Part shown: positions 17,159-26,012 of the stretch, piece after piece | How positions within the stretch are numbered: position 1 is the first letter of the stretch | How the letters are laid out: each line of letters opens with the position of its first letter | Source of the DNA: Burkholderia ubonensis | GTDB lineage: Bacteria; Pseudomonadota; Gammaproteobacteria; Burkholderiales; Burkholderiaceae | DNA length: 64,000 nt | Assembly (NCBI RefSeq): GCF_001718695.1 | Contig: NZ_CP013421.1 | Coordinates: 930,001 to 994,000, forward strand | Reading direction: 5' to 3' | The notes under the pieces: model-generated | What the model saw: the letters and a program-made list of their open reading frames with translations, nothing else | Told to the model about the DNA's origin: nothing | The model's database searches: none | Made by a program: the position numbers and the translations under genes

Positions 17159-18544
17159 TCAACGCGCTTGCCCCGGCACCGCGTCGCCGCGCAGCGAGCA
17201 GCCGCGCGTCTCGATCACCGCCGACAGCGCGACGAGCCCGACTGCGCACGCGGCCATCATGTAGTAGGCGGGGATCATCGTGTTGCCGGTCTTGCCGATC
17301 AGCCAGTCGTTGACGATCGGCGCGGTGCCGCCGAACAGCGACGTCGACACGTTGTACGCGATCGCCATGCCCGCATAGCGCACGTGGGTCGGAAACATCG
17401 CCGGGAACATCGCGGAAATGGTCGCGAGCTGCGGCACGTACAGCAGGCCGAGCACCGCGAAACCGACGAATGCGCCGAGCACGCCGTGCGTCATCAGCGC
17501 GAACATCGGCACGGCCGCGACGAACAACCCGACGAGCGAGATCCACCACATCGTCTTGCGGCCGACGCGATCCGACAGCCAGCCGGCGAACGGCAGCAGC
17601 ACCATCATCGCGAGCATGCCGAGCAGCGGAATCAACAGCGACAGGTTTTCGCTGACGCCGAGTTCCTTGTGCATGTAGGTTGGCATGTACGCGAGCAGCA
17701 CGTAGTTGACGACGTTCAGCGCGACGACGAGCCCGCCGAGCAGCAGCAGCGGCCTCGCATAGCGGACCAGCAGCCGGCCGAGCGGCAGCGCGGCGGCCGC
17801 GGCGCTCTGCTCGCGCCGCTGCGCCTGTTCTTCGAGTTCGCGGAACACCGGCGTTTCCTCGAGGCGCGAGCGCAGGTAGAAGCCGATCAGCCCGAGCGGC
17901 GCCGCGACGAGGAACGGCAGGCGCCAGCCCCAGGCGTGCATCGCGGTGTCGCCGAGCAGCAGCGCGAAGCCGAGCATCAGTAGCGCGCCGAGCGAAAACC
18001 CGGCGAGCGTCGCGAACTCGAGGAAGCTGCCGCACAGGCCGCGTCGCGCGTCGGGCGCGTATTCGGCGATGAAGGTCGCCGCGCCGCCGTATTCGCCGCC
18101 GGTCGAGAAGCCCTGCACCATGCGCAGCACGATCAGGGCGGCCGGCGCGAGCCAGCCGGCGCTCGCGTAGGTCGGCAGCACGCCGACCAGCAGCGTGGCG
18201 CCCGACATCGTCAGGACGGTCAGCGCGAGCACGCGCTTGCGGCCGAGGCGGTCGCCGAGCGGGCCCCAGAACAGGCCGCCGAGCGGACGGATCAGGAACG
18301 AGATCGCGAACGTGCCGAGCGCGAACAGCGTCGCGCTGGCCGTGCTGCCCGGAAACAGCGCGGCCGAAATGTACGCGAGCCCGTACGCGTAAATGCCGTA
18401 GTCGAACCATTCGGTCGCATTGCCGAGGGCCGCGGCCGCGATCGCGACGCGCGGCAGACAGTGCGGCTCGTCGCCGCGGGAAGCCGCGTCGTCCGCAACG
18501 GAAGCGGCCGCGGAAACGGAAGTCATCGATGGCACGTATCGCAT
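17159..18544 (-). CDS. MHS-family MFS transporter, ProP-like
   Basis: A 461-residue, 12-helix metabolite:H+ symporter. It opens with GNATEWFDYGIYAYGLAYIS, has the MFS loop motif LGDRLGRKRVL and the MHS hallmark RMVQGFSTGGEYGGAATFIAEYAP, with SRLEETPVFRELEEQAQ in the central loop. MHS members include ProP (proline, betaine, ectoine), KgtP and citrate transporters. ProP-like sequence and location next to an ectoine catabolic cluster that lacks its own importer suggest osmolyte uptake; this is inference. It has no long C-terminal coiled coil as in E. coli ProP, so osmosensing like ProP is not expected. The start at 18544 has GCGAGGA upstream; the in-frame ATG at 18526 is an alternative. Confidence 0.85.
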   Translation of the reverse strand: MRYVPSMTSVSAAASVADDAASRGDEPHCLPRVAIAAAALGNATEWFDYGIYAYGLAYISAALFPGSTASATLFALGTFAISFLIRPLGGLFWGPLGDRLGRKRVLALTVLTMSGATLLVGVLPTYASAGWLAPAALIVLRMVQGFSTGGEYGGAATFIAEYAPDARRGLCGSFLEFATLAGFSLGALLMLGFALLLGDTAMHAWGWRLPFLVAAPLGLIGFYLRSRLEETPVFRELEEQAQRREQSAAAAALPLGRLLVRYARPLLLLGGLVVALNVVNYVLLAYMPTYMHKELGVSENLSLLIPLLGMLAMMVLLPFAGWLSDRVGRKTMWWISLVGLFVAAVPMFALMTHGVLGAFVGFAVLGLLYVPQLATISAMFPAMFPTHVRYAGMAIAYNVSTSLFGGTAPIVNDWLIGKTGNTMIPAYYMMAACAVGLVALSAVIETRGCSLRGDAVPGQAR

Positions 18545-18960
18545 GAGGGATCCTCGCTATCAGCATGCGCCCGGACGGGCGCCGACGAGGATCAAAGTAA
18601 TCCCGCCAATTAGCGACGCCGGATGTCATAGGACGATGTGAGGATCGGGGTTTTCCCCGGGGAGGGGAGCTGGGGTGGGGTGGTGATGCGAGGCCCCCCG
18701 CGGCGCAGAGCGGCACCGCATGGCAAGGCATGGCCCGAAGCGGCACAACAATGCACAGCACGGCACGACATACCACGCGTCGCGCGCGCTTGCTGCGGCC
18801 CCCGTTTGCCACATCCGCTTCACCCCCGCGACCCGGGCGACATGGCGGCCGATTCCAGCGACGCACCACGCGAGCGCGCCGGCCGACGACAACGATGCCG
18901 AACCGAGTGCGCCACGCCGCGCCCAGCCTTACCACGCACGCGACGGCCGCAAACGCCCGC
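18545..18960. other. Intergenic region without a recognised gene
   Basis: The 416 bases hold the leader of the MHS gene, then a G/C-skewed patch (18646-18688) with a small hairpin CGGGG-TTTT-CCCCG (18646-18659). A run of GGCA/GCAC-rich low-complexity sequence follows around 18715-18780. Long open frames across it read as Arg/Ala-rich and lack a start signal, so I do not call a gene. Confidence 0.5.
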
Positions 18961-20670
18961 CTACCGCACGTGCGGCAGCAACGCGCGCAGCCAGTACGTG
19001 ACGGCCACGGCGCCGCCATCCGGCGTACCGAGCGCGCGCGCGCCGAGATAGCTTGCCCGTCCCGCGCGCGGCGGCATGTCGGCCGTTTGCCGCGCGCCGT
19101 GTTCGGCGGCCTGCACGGCGGCCGCCCATGCGCTCGCGACGTCGTGGTCGTGATCGAGCGCACGGTCGAACGCGTCGACGGCCGGCACGAGCGCATCGAG
19201 CATCGTCCGGTCGCCGGCGCGCGCACCGCCGAGTTCGCTGATCGCGTCGGCTGCGCCGCGCAGCGCGGCCGCCCAGTCGCGCGCGGACGGCGCGATGGGG
19301 TCCGACGCGTCGGCAAGGCGGCGCGACGCACGCAGCAGCGCGGTCGCATAGAACGGCCCCGAACTGCCCGCGATCGCGCGACGCAACGTGGCGCCCAGCG
19401 CCGCGAGTGCGCCGGCCGGCGTGCCGTACGCGGCGTCCGGCACCTCGAGAATCGCCTGCGCGGCCCGATGCATGCTCGCGCCGAGATCGCCGTCGCCGGC
19501 CGCCGCGTCGAGTTCCGTCAGCGTCGCTTCGTTGTCGATCAGCGTGCGCGCGACTGCGTGCAGCGCCGGCTGCAGGCGCGCGGCCCATGCGCTCGCGGCC
19601 GCATCGAGCGGCTGGGGCGGCGGCTCGTTGGCGACCGGCGCGTCGATCCGTACATGCGGGTTCACTGCGCCGCCGCCCGGCCACGCGCGCGCCTGCGTCG
19701 GCGCGTCGAGCAGCGCCGCACGCTCGTCGTTCAGCCGCAGCACGGAAATCGAGCAGCCGGGCATGTCGAGCGCCGACAGGAACGTGCCGGCCCATGCGCG
19801 TTCGACGGCGATGCCGCGCCGGCTCAGGTTGTCGTACGCGGCGCGCAGCACGATCGCCAGCTCCATGTCGGGCGTGGCGCCGAGACCGTTGACGAGCAGT
19901 GCGACCCGTTCGCCGCCGTCGAGGGCGAGATCGCCGACGATGCTCGACAGCAGCGTGTCGACCAGCGCGTCGGCCGGCAGCGGCGCAGTGCGCTCGACGC
20001 CTTTTTCGCCATGGATGCCGAGGCCGAGCTCGATTTCGTGGTCGGCGAGGCTGAAGCCCGACTTGTCGGCGCCCGGAATCGTGCAGCCGTCGAGCGCGAC
20101 GCCCATCGTGCCGAGATCGGCCGCGGCCTCGCGCGCGATCGCGGCGACGCGGGCGAGCGGCAGCCCGCGTGCGGCGGCGGCGCCGGCGAGCTTGTGGATC
20201 AGGACGGTGCCCGCGATCCCGCGCCGCTGCCCGCGCTCGACGCGCTCGCGCAGCGATACGTCGTCGGCGACGATGACCGTCTCGACCGGAATGCCCTCCG
20301 CGCGTGCGAGCTCGGCGGCGAGCCCGAAATTGAGCCGGTCGCCCGTGTAGTTCTTGACGACGAGCAGCGCGCCGTTCGGGCCGGCGGTCGCGCGGATCGC
20401 GGCCAGCACGGCGTCGGTGGACGGCGATGTGAACACCTCGCCGCAGACGGCCGCGCTCAGCATCCCGTCGCCGACGTAGCCGCCGTGCGCGGGCTCGTGG
20501 CCGCTGCCTCCGCCGGAAAGGACCGCGACCGCGCGCCGCGACGGTTCGGGAAGCGGCTTGCGGACGAGCACGTGCTCGTCGCCGAGGATCGCGAGATGCG
20601 GTGACTGCCGCGCGATGCCTTCCAGCATTTCGCGCACGACGTCGGACGGGCGGTTGACAAGCTTCTTCAT
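18961..20670 (-). CDS. Fused ATP-dependent dihydroxyacetone kinase (DhaK-DhaL)
   Basis: A 569-residue single-chain kinase. The DhaK half (about residues 1-330) has GGGSGHEPAHGGYVGDGML, NYTGDRLNFGLA and the substrate-linking histidine in GLGIHGEKG. The DhaL half (about 365-569) has the Mg-ATP motif DAAAGDGDLGASMHRA. It phosphorylates dihydroxyacetone or a related short-chain ketose using ATP. Single-chain forms contain both halves, unlike PTS-dependent DhaKLM. No sugar dehydrogenase or glycerol gene is adjacent, so the physiological substrate could be another triose or tetrulose. The ATG at 20670 starts MKKLVNRPSDVVREML, typical of the family. A long hairpin lies in its leader. Confidence 0.9.
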   Translation of the reverse strand: MKKLVNRPSDVVREMLEGIARQSPHLAILGDEHVLVRKPLPEPSRRAVAVLSGGGSGHEPAHGGYVGDGMLSAAVCGEVFTSPSTDAVLAAIRATAGPNGALLVVKNYTGDRLNFGLAAELARAEGIPVETVIVADDVSLRERVERGQRRGIAGTVLIHKLAGAAAARGLPLARVAAIAREAAADLGTMGVALDGCTIPGADKSGFSLADHEIELGLGIHGEKGVERTAPLPADALVDTLLSSIVGDLALDGGERVALLVNGLGATPDMELAIVLRAAYDNLSRRGIAVERAWAGTFLSALDMPGCSISVLRLNDERAALLDAPTQARAWPGGGAVNPHVRIDAPVANEPPPQPLDAAASAWAARLQPALHAVARTLIDNEATLTELDAAAGDGDLGASMHRAAQAILEVPDAAYGTPAGALAALGATLRRAIAGSSGPFYATALLRASRRLADASDPIAPSARDWAAALRGAADAISELGGARAGDRTMLDALVPAVDAFDRALDHDHDVASAWAAAVQAAEHGARQTADMPPRAGRASYLGARALGTPDGGAVAVTYWLRALLPHVR

Positions 20671-20737
20671 TGGCGAGGGTTCCTGACGGTGGTGCGCAGG
20701 GCGGCCGAACCGGGCGGTCTGCGGACGGTTGATCGTA

Positions 20738-20774
20738 CGCGGTGGGCGGCGGCAATGAAGCGCCGCCCACCGCG
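20738..20774. repeat. 14-bp inverted repeat in the leader of the dihydroxyacetone kinase gene
   Basis: A perfect 14-bp stem (20738-20751 with 20761-20774) with a 9-base loop lies 68 bases before the kinase ATG. No T-run follows on either strand, so it is not an ordinary rho-independent terminator. It may be an operator or a structured 5' leader. The rest of the gap, 20775-20993, shows nothing I recognise. Confidence 0.6.
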
Positions 20775-20993
20775 TGACGTAGCATCGGAGCATTCGTAGC
20801 ACGAATGTAACGAAAATGGCGTCGCTCAGGGGGCCTCGACGCATCGGTCGCATGCGCAGGCCGACGCCCGCATGGCGGCTCGCGCGCAGCGCGCAGCCGG
20901 CGCGCCCGCCGTGCGACTACCTCGACGGGCAGATCCTCAACGAATGGCGCGCCGGCGCGCGCCGCGTGAGCGTGTCGTCGTCGTCATGATTGG

Positions 20994-21884
20994 TCAGCAC
21001 GCTTTCAGCAGCCATTCGCGAAACGCGGCCAGCGACGGCAGCGTTTCGTTCTCCGGCGGATAGACGAGATAGTAGCTGCGCCGGCTCGTGATCGCGTCGC
21101 CGATCGGCACGAGTTCGTGGCGGGTCAGCTCGTCTTCCACCAGCACCTTCGGCACCAGGCCGATGCCGATGCCGGCCCGCACGGCCTGGATCAGGTGCGA
21201 CGTCAGCTCGAAGCTCGGCCCGACCCGCATGTCGCGATGATCGAGGCCGAAATGCGCGAACCACTCGGCCCACGCGTGCTGATTGCTGGTCACGCCCAGC
21301 AGCGTCTGACCGGCCGCCGAGGCGGGCGCCCGTGCCTTGGCGTTGCGCCGCCCGGCGGCGGCCGGGCTGGCGATCGCGATCAGGAATTCGTTGGACAGCC
21401 GGTGCGCGTGCAGGCCCGGCCAATCGCCGGTGCCGACCGTGATGGCCGCATCGACGTCGTCGGTGTGAAAGTCGATCGCGCCGATCCGCGAATGCAGATG
21501 CACCGTCACGCCCGGATGCGCAGCGTAGAAGCCGTGCAGATGCGGCAGCAACCATTTCGAACCGAAGGTCGGCAACGTCGCGAGCCGCAGCGTGCCGGCG
21601 CCGGCCTGATGCGACATCGCCTGCAGCGTCGCGCCGCGGATGCGCCCGAGCGCGCCGCTCACTTCGGCGAAGTAGCGCCGCCCGACCTCGGTCAGCTTCA
21701 CCGAGCGGCCCTCGCGCCGGAACAGCGCGACGCCGAGCTGAGCCTCGAGCGTCTGCACCTGCCGGCTGATCGCGCTCTGGCTCAGCGACAGCTCGTCGGC
21801 GGCACGCGTGTAGCTCTCGTGCCGTGCGGCGGCTTCGAACACCAGCAACAGCGACATCGACGGGGTCAGGCGGCGGTAATTCAT
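20994..21884 (-). CDS. LysR-family regulator (GcvA-like), divergent from ydiJ-like dehydrogenase gene
   Basis: A 296-residue LysR regulator. Its N-terminal HTH (LLLVFEAAARHESYTRAADELSLSQSAISRQVQTLE) is followed by the substrate-binding domain with the GcvA-like FGSKWLLPHL stretch. It is divergent from the large FAD/Fe-S dehydrogenase gene with a 153-base gap and is the obvious candidate for its control. A 17-base inverted repeat has one arm over its own start codon (21882-21898) and the other at 21971-21987, consistent with autoregulation. The ligand is unknown. Confidence 0.9.
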   Translation of the reverse strand: MNYRRLTPSMSLLLVFEAAARHESYTRAADELSLSQSAISRQVQTLEAQLGVALFRREGRSVKLTEVGRRYFAEVSGALGRIRGATLQAMSHQAGAGTLRLATLPTFGSKWLLPHLHGFYAAHPGVTVHLHSRIGAIDFHTDDVDAAITVGTGDWPGLHAHRLSNEFLIAIASPAAAGRRNAKARAPASAAGQTLLGVTSNQHAWAEWFAHFGLDHRDMRVGPSFELTSHLIQAVRAGIGIGLVPKVLVEDELTRHELVPIGDAITSRRSYYLVYPPENETLPSLAAFREWLLKAC

Positions 21885-21987
21885 GAGTTTTATGCAAGCG
21901 TTGACGGGGCAGAATTCGTTTGTTCGTCGGGCAGTTCCGCAAGATACTGGATTTACCGCGCGCGTGGAAACTTGCTCAAAACTCATG
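21882..21987. promoter_or_regulatory. Wide inverted repeat in the LysR/ydiJ divergent promoter
   Basis: The arm CATGAGTTTTATGCAAG (21882-21898) is repeated in inverted form as CTTGCTCAAAACTCATG (21971-21987), matching at 15 of 17 positions, with 72 bases between arms. One arm covers the LysR initiation codon. It is a plausible pair of LysR binding sites. Confidence 0.5.
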
Positions 21988-22037
21988 GTTTGAAACGAGG
22001 CCGCGCAACGGCTTCCATCACTTTGCGCTGCCATTCC

Positions 22038-25000
22038 ATGCCGATCGCTTCGTTGTCCCGTCCCGTCAGCCCGCTCGATGCCCGTTACCGCGACTTCCTC
22101 GCCGCGCTGCAGGCTGCCGGTTTCGCCGGCGAAATCCGCGCCGACCACGCGAACCGCACCGTGCAGGCCACCGACAACTCGATCTATCAGCGCCTGCCGC
22201 AGGCGGTCGTCAGCCCCGCGCATGCGGACGACGTACGGCTGCTCGCGCGCGTGCTCGCGCAGCCCGAGCATCGCGGCGTCGCGGTGGCGGCGCGCGGCGG
22301 CGGCACCGGCACCAACGGGCAGTCGCTGACCGACGGCGTGATCGTCGACCTGTCGCGCAACCTGAACCGGATTCTCGAAATCAACGCCGATGAGCGCTGG
22401 GTGCGCGTGCAGGCCGGCGTCGTCAAGGATCAGCTCAATGCCGCGCTGAAGCCGCACGGGCTGTTTTTCGCGCCGGAGCTGTCGACGTCGAATCGCGCGA
22501 CGATCGGCGGGATGATCAACACCGACGCAAGCGGGCAGGGTAGCTGCACCTACGGCAAGACGCGCGACCACGTGCTCGCGCTCGACTTCGTGCTGCTCGG
22601 CGGCGAGCAGCTGCGCAGCGACGCCGTCGACGAAGCCGAACTCGAACGCCGCTGCGCGCGGCAGGACCGCGTCGGCGACGTGTATCGCACCGCGCGCCGC
22701 ATCCGCGACGAACAGGCGGCGCTGATCGACGCGAAATTCCCCAAGCTCAATCGCTGCCTGACCGGCTACGACCTCGCGCACCTGCGCGAAGCCGACGGCC
22801 GCTTCAATCTGAACAGCGTGCTGTGCGGCGCCGAAGGCTCGCTCGGCTTCGTCGTCGAAGCGAAGCTGAACGTGCTGCCGATTCCGAAGTATGCGGTGCT
22901 GGTCAACGTGCGCTATGGCAGCTTCATGGACGCGCTGGGCGATGCGCGCGCGCTGCTCGCTCATCGGCCGCTGTCGATCGAGACGGTCGACTCGAAGGTG
23001 CTGATGCTCGCGATGAAAGATTTCGTCTGGAGCAGCGTGGCCGAGTATTTCCCGCGGGACGACGGGCGTCCGACGCTCGGCATCAACCTGATCGAATTCA
23101 GCGGCGACGACGCCCATGACGTCGATGCGCGCGTGCATGCGTTCGTCGAGCATCTGCGCACCGATACGAGCGTCGCGCGGCTCGGCCATACGCTCGCGAG
23201 CGGCGCTGAAGCGGTCAAGCGCGTGTACGCGATGCGCAAGCGCGCGGTCGGGCTGCTCGGCAACGTGCAGGGCGAGGCGCGCCCGCAGCCGTTCGTCGAG
23301 GACACCGCGGTGCCGCCGGAGAACCTCGCCGAATACATCGCCGAATTCCGCGCGCTGCTCGACGCTCACGGGCTGCAATACGGGATGTTCGGCCACGTCG
23401 ACGCCGGCGTGCTGCACGTGCGCCCCGCGCTCGACATGAAGGACCCGAAGCAGGCGGCGCTGGTGCGGCCGGTGTCGGATGCGGTGGCCGCGCTCACGCA
23501 GCGGCATGGTGGCCTTTTATGGGGCGAGCACGGCAAGGGCGTGCGGTCGGAATACGCGCCGGCGTTCTTCGGCGAGCTGTATCCGTCGCTGCAGCAACTG
23601 AAGGCCGCGTTCGATCCGCACAACCAGCTGAACCCCGGCAAGATCGCGACGCCGCCGCTGCGCACGCTGCGGCTGCTGAAGATCGACGAGGTGCCGACGC
23701 GCGGCGACCACGACCGGCAGATCGACGAGCGCGTGTGGCGCAGCTACGGCACCGCGATGCACTGCAACGGCAACGGTGCGTGCTACAACTTCGACCCGGA
23801 CGACGCGATGTGCCCGTCGTGGAAGGCGACGCGCGAGCGCGTGCAGTCGCCGAAGGGGCGCGCCTCGCTGATGCGCGAATGGTTGCGCCTGCAAGGGCAG
23901 GCGGGCGTCGACGTCGTCGCGGCGGCGCGTGTGCGGCAGCCGTGGGCGACGGGCATCGTCGCGCGCTGGCGCAACAGCCGCGCCGCGCGCAACGGCGCAG
24001 CGGACTTCTCGCACGAGGTGTACGACGCGATGGCCGGCTGCCTCGCGTGCAAGTCGTGTGCGGGGCAGTGCCCGGTCAAGGTCAACGTGCCCGAGTTCCG
24101 CTCGCGCTTTCTCGAGCTGTATCACCAGCGCTATCAGCGGCCGCTGCGCGACTATCTGATCGGCTCGCTCGAATTCACGATGCCGTGGCTCGCACGCGTG
24201 CCCGCGCTGTACAACCGGATGATGGCGGCCGGGTGGGTGCGCACGCTGCTCGAGCGTCAGGTCGGCATGGTCGACAGCCCGCTGCTGAGCCGCTTCGATC
24301 TCGCGGCCGCGCTGCGGCAATGGTGCGTGCGGCCGGCCGATCCGCACGCGCTCGCCGCGCTGACCGACGCGCAGCGCGCGCGCAGTGTGGTCATCGTGCA
24401 GGACACGTTCACGCGTTACTTCGACACCGAGCAGTTGGCGACGCTGATCGAACTGGCCGCGCGCATCGGCTTCCAGGTATGGCTCGCGCCGCTCGCGCCG
24501 AACGGCAAGGCGCTGCACGTGCAGGGCTTTCTGCGCGCGTTCGAGCGGGCGGCGATCCGCAACGCGACGCAGCTGGCCGCGCTTGCGCGCTCGGGCGTCG
24601 CGCTGGTCGGCCTCGATCCGGCGATGACGCTCACGTATCGGCAGGAATATCTGAAGGTGACCGGGCTCGTCGACGTGCCGCCGGTCGCGCTGCCGCAGGA
24701 GTGGCTGCTCGATGCGTTGCCGGAAGCCCGCACGGGCCGCGCGTCGGGCGCCGCGTTTCGGCTGCTGCCGCACTGCACCGAGCGGACCAACGCACCGGAC
24801 AGCGGCAAGCAATGGGTGCAGCTCTTCGCGCGGCGCGGGCTGCGCCTGACGGTCGAGGCGGCCGGCTGCTGCGGGATGTCGGGCACCTATGGGCACGAGG
24901 CGCGCAATCTCGCGACGTCGAAGGCGATCTATGCGCAATCGTGGGCGGCGCACGTAGATGGTTCCGCGGAACGAGGCGAGGCGCTGGCGACCGGGTACTC

Positions 25001-25088
25001 GTGCCGCAGCCAGGTGAAGCGCATGTCGTCGAAGCAACTGCGGCATCCGTTGCAGGCGTTGCTCGATCAGGTGCGCAACGAGCGTTGA
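22038..25088 (+). CDS. FAD/Fe-S D-2-hydroxy-acid dehydrogenase (YdiJ-like)
   Basis: A 1016-residue fusion oxidoreductase, the same length class as E. coli YdiJ (1018), which acts on D-2-hydroxyglutarate. The N-terminal FAD-binding type 4 domain contains ARGGGTGTNGQSLTDG and ELSTSNRATIGGMINTDASG. The FAD-linked oxidase C domain has GHVDAGVLHVRP and GEHGKGVRSEY. Two iron-sulfur regions follow: one with NGNGACYNFDPDDAMCPSWKATRE near residue 580 and a ferredoxin-like CLACKSCAGQCP near 670. A C-terminal CCG-type domain ends with EAAGCCGMSGTYG. Electrons probably pass from substrate through FAD and Fe-S to a quinone or flavoprotein. The ATG at 22038 gives the family's length. Divergent LysR control is likely. 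Confidence 0.88.
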   Translation: MPIASLSRPVSPLDARYRDFLAALQAAGFAGEIRADHANRTVQATDNSIYQRLPQAVVSPAHADDVRLLARVLAQPEHRGVAVAARGGGTGTNGQSLTDGVIVDLSRNLNRILEINADERWVRVQAGVVKDQLNAALKPHGLFFAPELSTSNRATIGGMINTDASGQGSCTYGKTRDHVLALDFVLLGGEQLRSDAVDEAELERRCARQDRVGDVYRTARRIRDEQAALIDAKFPKLNRCLTGYDLAHLREADGRFNLNSVLCGAEGSLGFVVEAKLNVLPIPKYAVLVNVRYGSFMDALGDARALLAHRPLSIETVDSKVLMLAMKDFVWSSVAEYFPRDDGRPTLGINLIEFSGDDAHDVDARVHAFVEHLRTDTSVARLGHTLASGAEAVKRVYAMRKRAVGLLGNVQGEARPQPFVEDTAVPPENLAEYIAEFRALLDAHGLQYGMFGHVDAGVLHVRPALDMKDPKQAALVRPVSDAVAALTQRHGGLLWGEHGKGVRSEYAPAFFGELYPSLQQLKAAFDPHNQLNPGKIATPPLRTLRLLKIDEVPTRGDHDRQIDERVWRSYGTAMHCNGNGACYNFDPDDAMCPSWKATRERVQSPKGRASLMREWLRLQGQAGVDVVAAARVRQPWATGIVARWRNSRAARNGAADFSHEVYDAMAGCLACKSCAGQCPVKVNVPEFRSRFLELYHQRYQRPLRDYLIGSLEFTMPWLARVPALYNRMMAAGWVRTLLERQVGMVDSPLLSRFDLAAALRQWCVRPADPHALAALTDAQRARSVVIVQDTFTRYFDTEQLATLIELAARIGFQVWLAPLAPNGKALHVQGFLRAFERAAIRNATQLAALARSGVALVGLDPAMTLTYRQEYLKVTGLVDVPPVALPQEWLLDALPEARTGRASGAAFRLLPHCTERTNAPDSGKQWVQLFARRGLRLTVEAAGCCGMSGTYGHEARNLATSKAIYAQSWAAHVDGSAERGEALATGYSCRSQVKRMSSKQLRHPLQALLDQVRNER

Positions 25089-25254
25089 GGGCGGATCGAT
25101 GCGGGCACGGCGGGCGACGCTCGCGGCGTGTCGACGATGGCTCGCGTCTTGGTGGCGGTTCTGCGGTTCGTAGCCAATGGTCCGCTCCGATATGGAGAGA
25201 ATAGAAGCGATCTCCGGCGTCGCCATTTGCGCGCGCTACGACAGCACGGCGCGA

Positions 25255-25854
25255 TCAGCCGATCCATATCGGAACGATCGACAACGCGAGCAGCACGCCC
25301 AATGCCGCGTTGGCGATGCGCCAGTGGCGATCGGTCCGCAGCGTGCGGCCGAGCAGCACGCCGGCAGTACACCACAGCACGAGCGAGACGATCGCCGCGA
25401 GGCCGAATGCGCTGCCGAGTATCGCGGCGAGGCGCACCGGGTCTGGCGTCAGCGCCGCGAACGATGCGGCCGCGCCCAGCGCCATCGTCCATCCTTTCGG
25501 ATTGAGCCACAGGAGCAGCGCACCGCCGATGAAGCCGGTAGGCGTTTTCGGTGTATTCGCCGACTGCTTCGGTGCGCCGCTCGATGCGATTTTCCATGCG
25601 AGCCAGATCAGGTACACGGAGCCGAGCACTTTCATGATCAGTTGCAGCGCCGGCACCGCACGCAACAGCCCGGCCAAACCGGCCGCCGCAATGGCGGCGA
25701 GCGATGCGAGCCCGAGCGCGATTCCGCCGAGCAGCGGCACGCTGCGGCGGAACCCGAACTGCGTCCCCGACGCGGTCGCCAGCGTGGTCGCGCCACCCGG
25801 CGTGATGGTGGCGACGATGACGAATACGATCAGCGAGAACAGCGTCTCGGACAT
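25255..25854 (-). CDS. LysE/RhtB-family amino-acid exporter
   Basis: A 199-residue inner-membrane protein with six hydrophobic segments and the LysE/RhtB hallmark near the N-terminus, FVIVATITPGGATTLATASG. LIWLAWKIASSG lies near residue 85 and GALLLWLNPKGWTMALG near 113-129. Members export amino acids or analogues by proton antiport. It is divergent from a LysR gene and that regulator probably controls it. No substrate can be read from the sequence. Confidence 0.88.
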   Translation of the reverse strand: MSETLFSLIVFVIVATITPGGATTLATASGTQFGFRRSVPLLGGIALGLASLAAIAAAGLAGLLRAVPALQLIMKVLGSVYLIWLAWKIASSGAPKQSANTPKTPTGFIGGALLLWLNPKGWTMALGAAASFAALTPDPVRLAAILGSAFGLAAIVSLVLWCTAGVLLGRTLRTDRHWRIANAALGVLLALSIVPIWIG

Positions 25855-25970
25855 GGCGGGATACCCTCGTATGAAGAGCCGGGAAGGATTTCGAAGCCGC
25901 TTGCTCGGAGCGCGATCGGCGACGTGAGCCCCACTCTAAAAGCCTTTCGCGGGCCGGGATATCGAATGTT

Positions 25971-25997
25971 TATAATCGGTCCATTAGCGTTGCTAAT
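25971..25997 (+). promoter_or_regulatory. LysR promoter -10 box and overlapping palindrome
   Basis: A consensus TATAAT (25971-25976) is followed by the perfect palindrome ATTAGC-GTT-GCTAAT (25983-25997), which would cover the transcription start 16 bases ahead of the LysR ATG. The arrangement suits autorepression and, from the same gap, control of the divergent lysE-like gene. No good -35 is visible. Confidence 0.6.
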
Positions 25998-26012
25998 ACT
26001 CTCTCTTTCCTC

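Noticed and set aside
18640..18660. The CGGGG-TTTT-CCCCG hairpin as a terminator
   Set aside because: Only five base pairs, without a following T-run in either direction, and it lies upstream of, not after, a gene.
22961..25226. Several long minus-strand frames antisense to the YdiJ-like gene
   Set aside because: Arg/His/Leu-rich shadow translations; the plus-strand gene matches its family over its full length.
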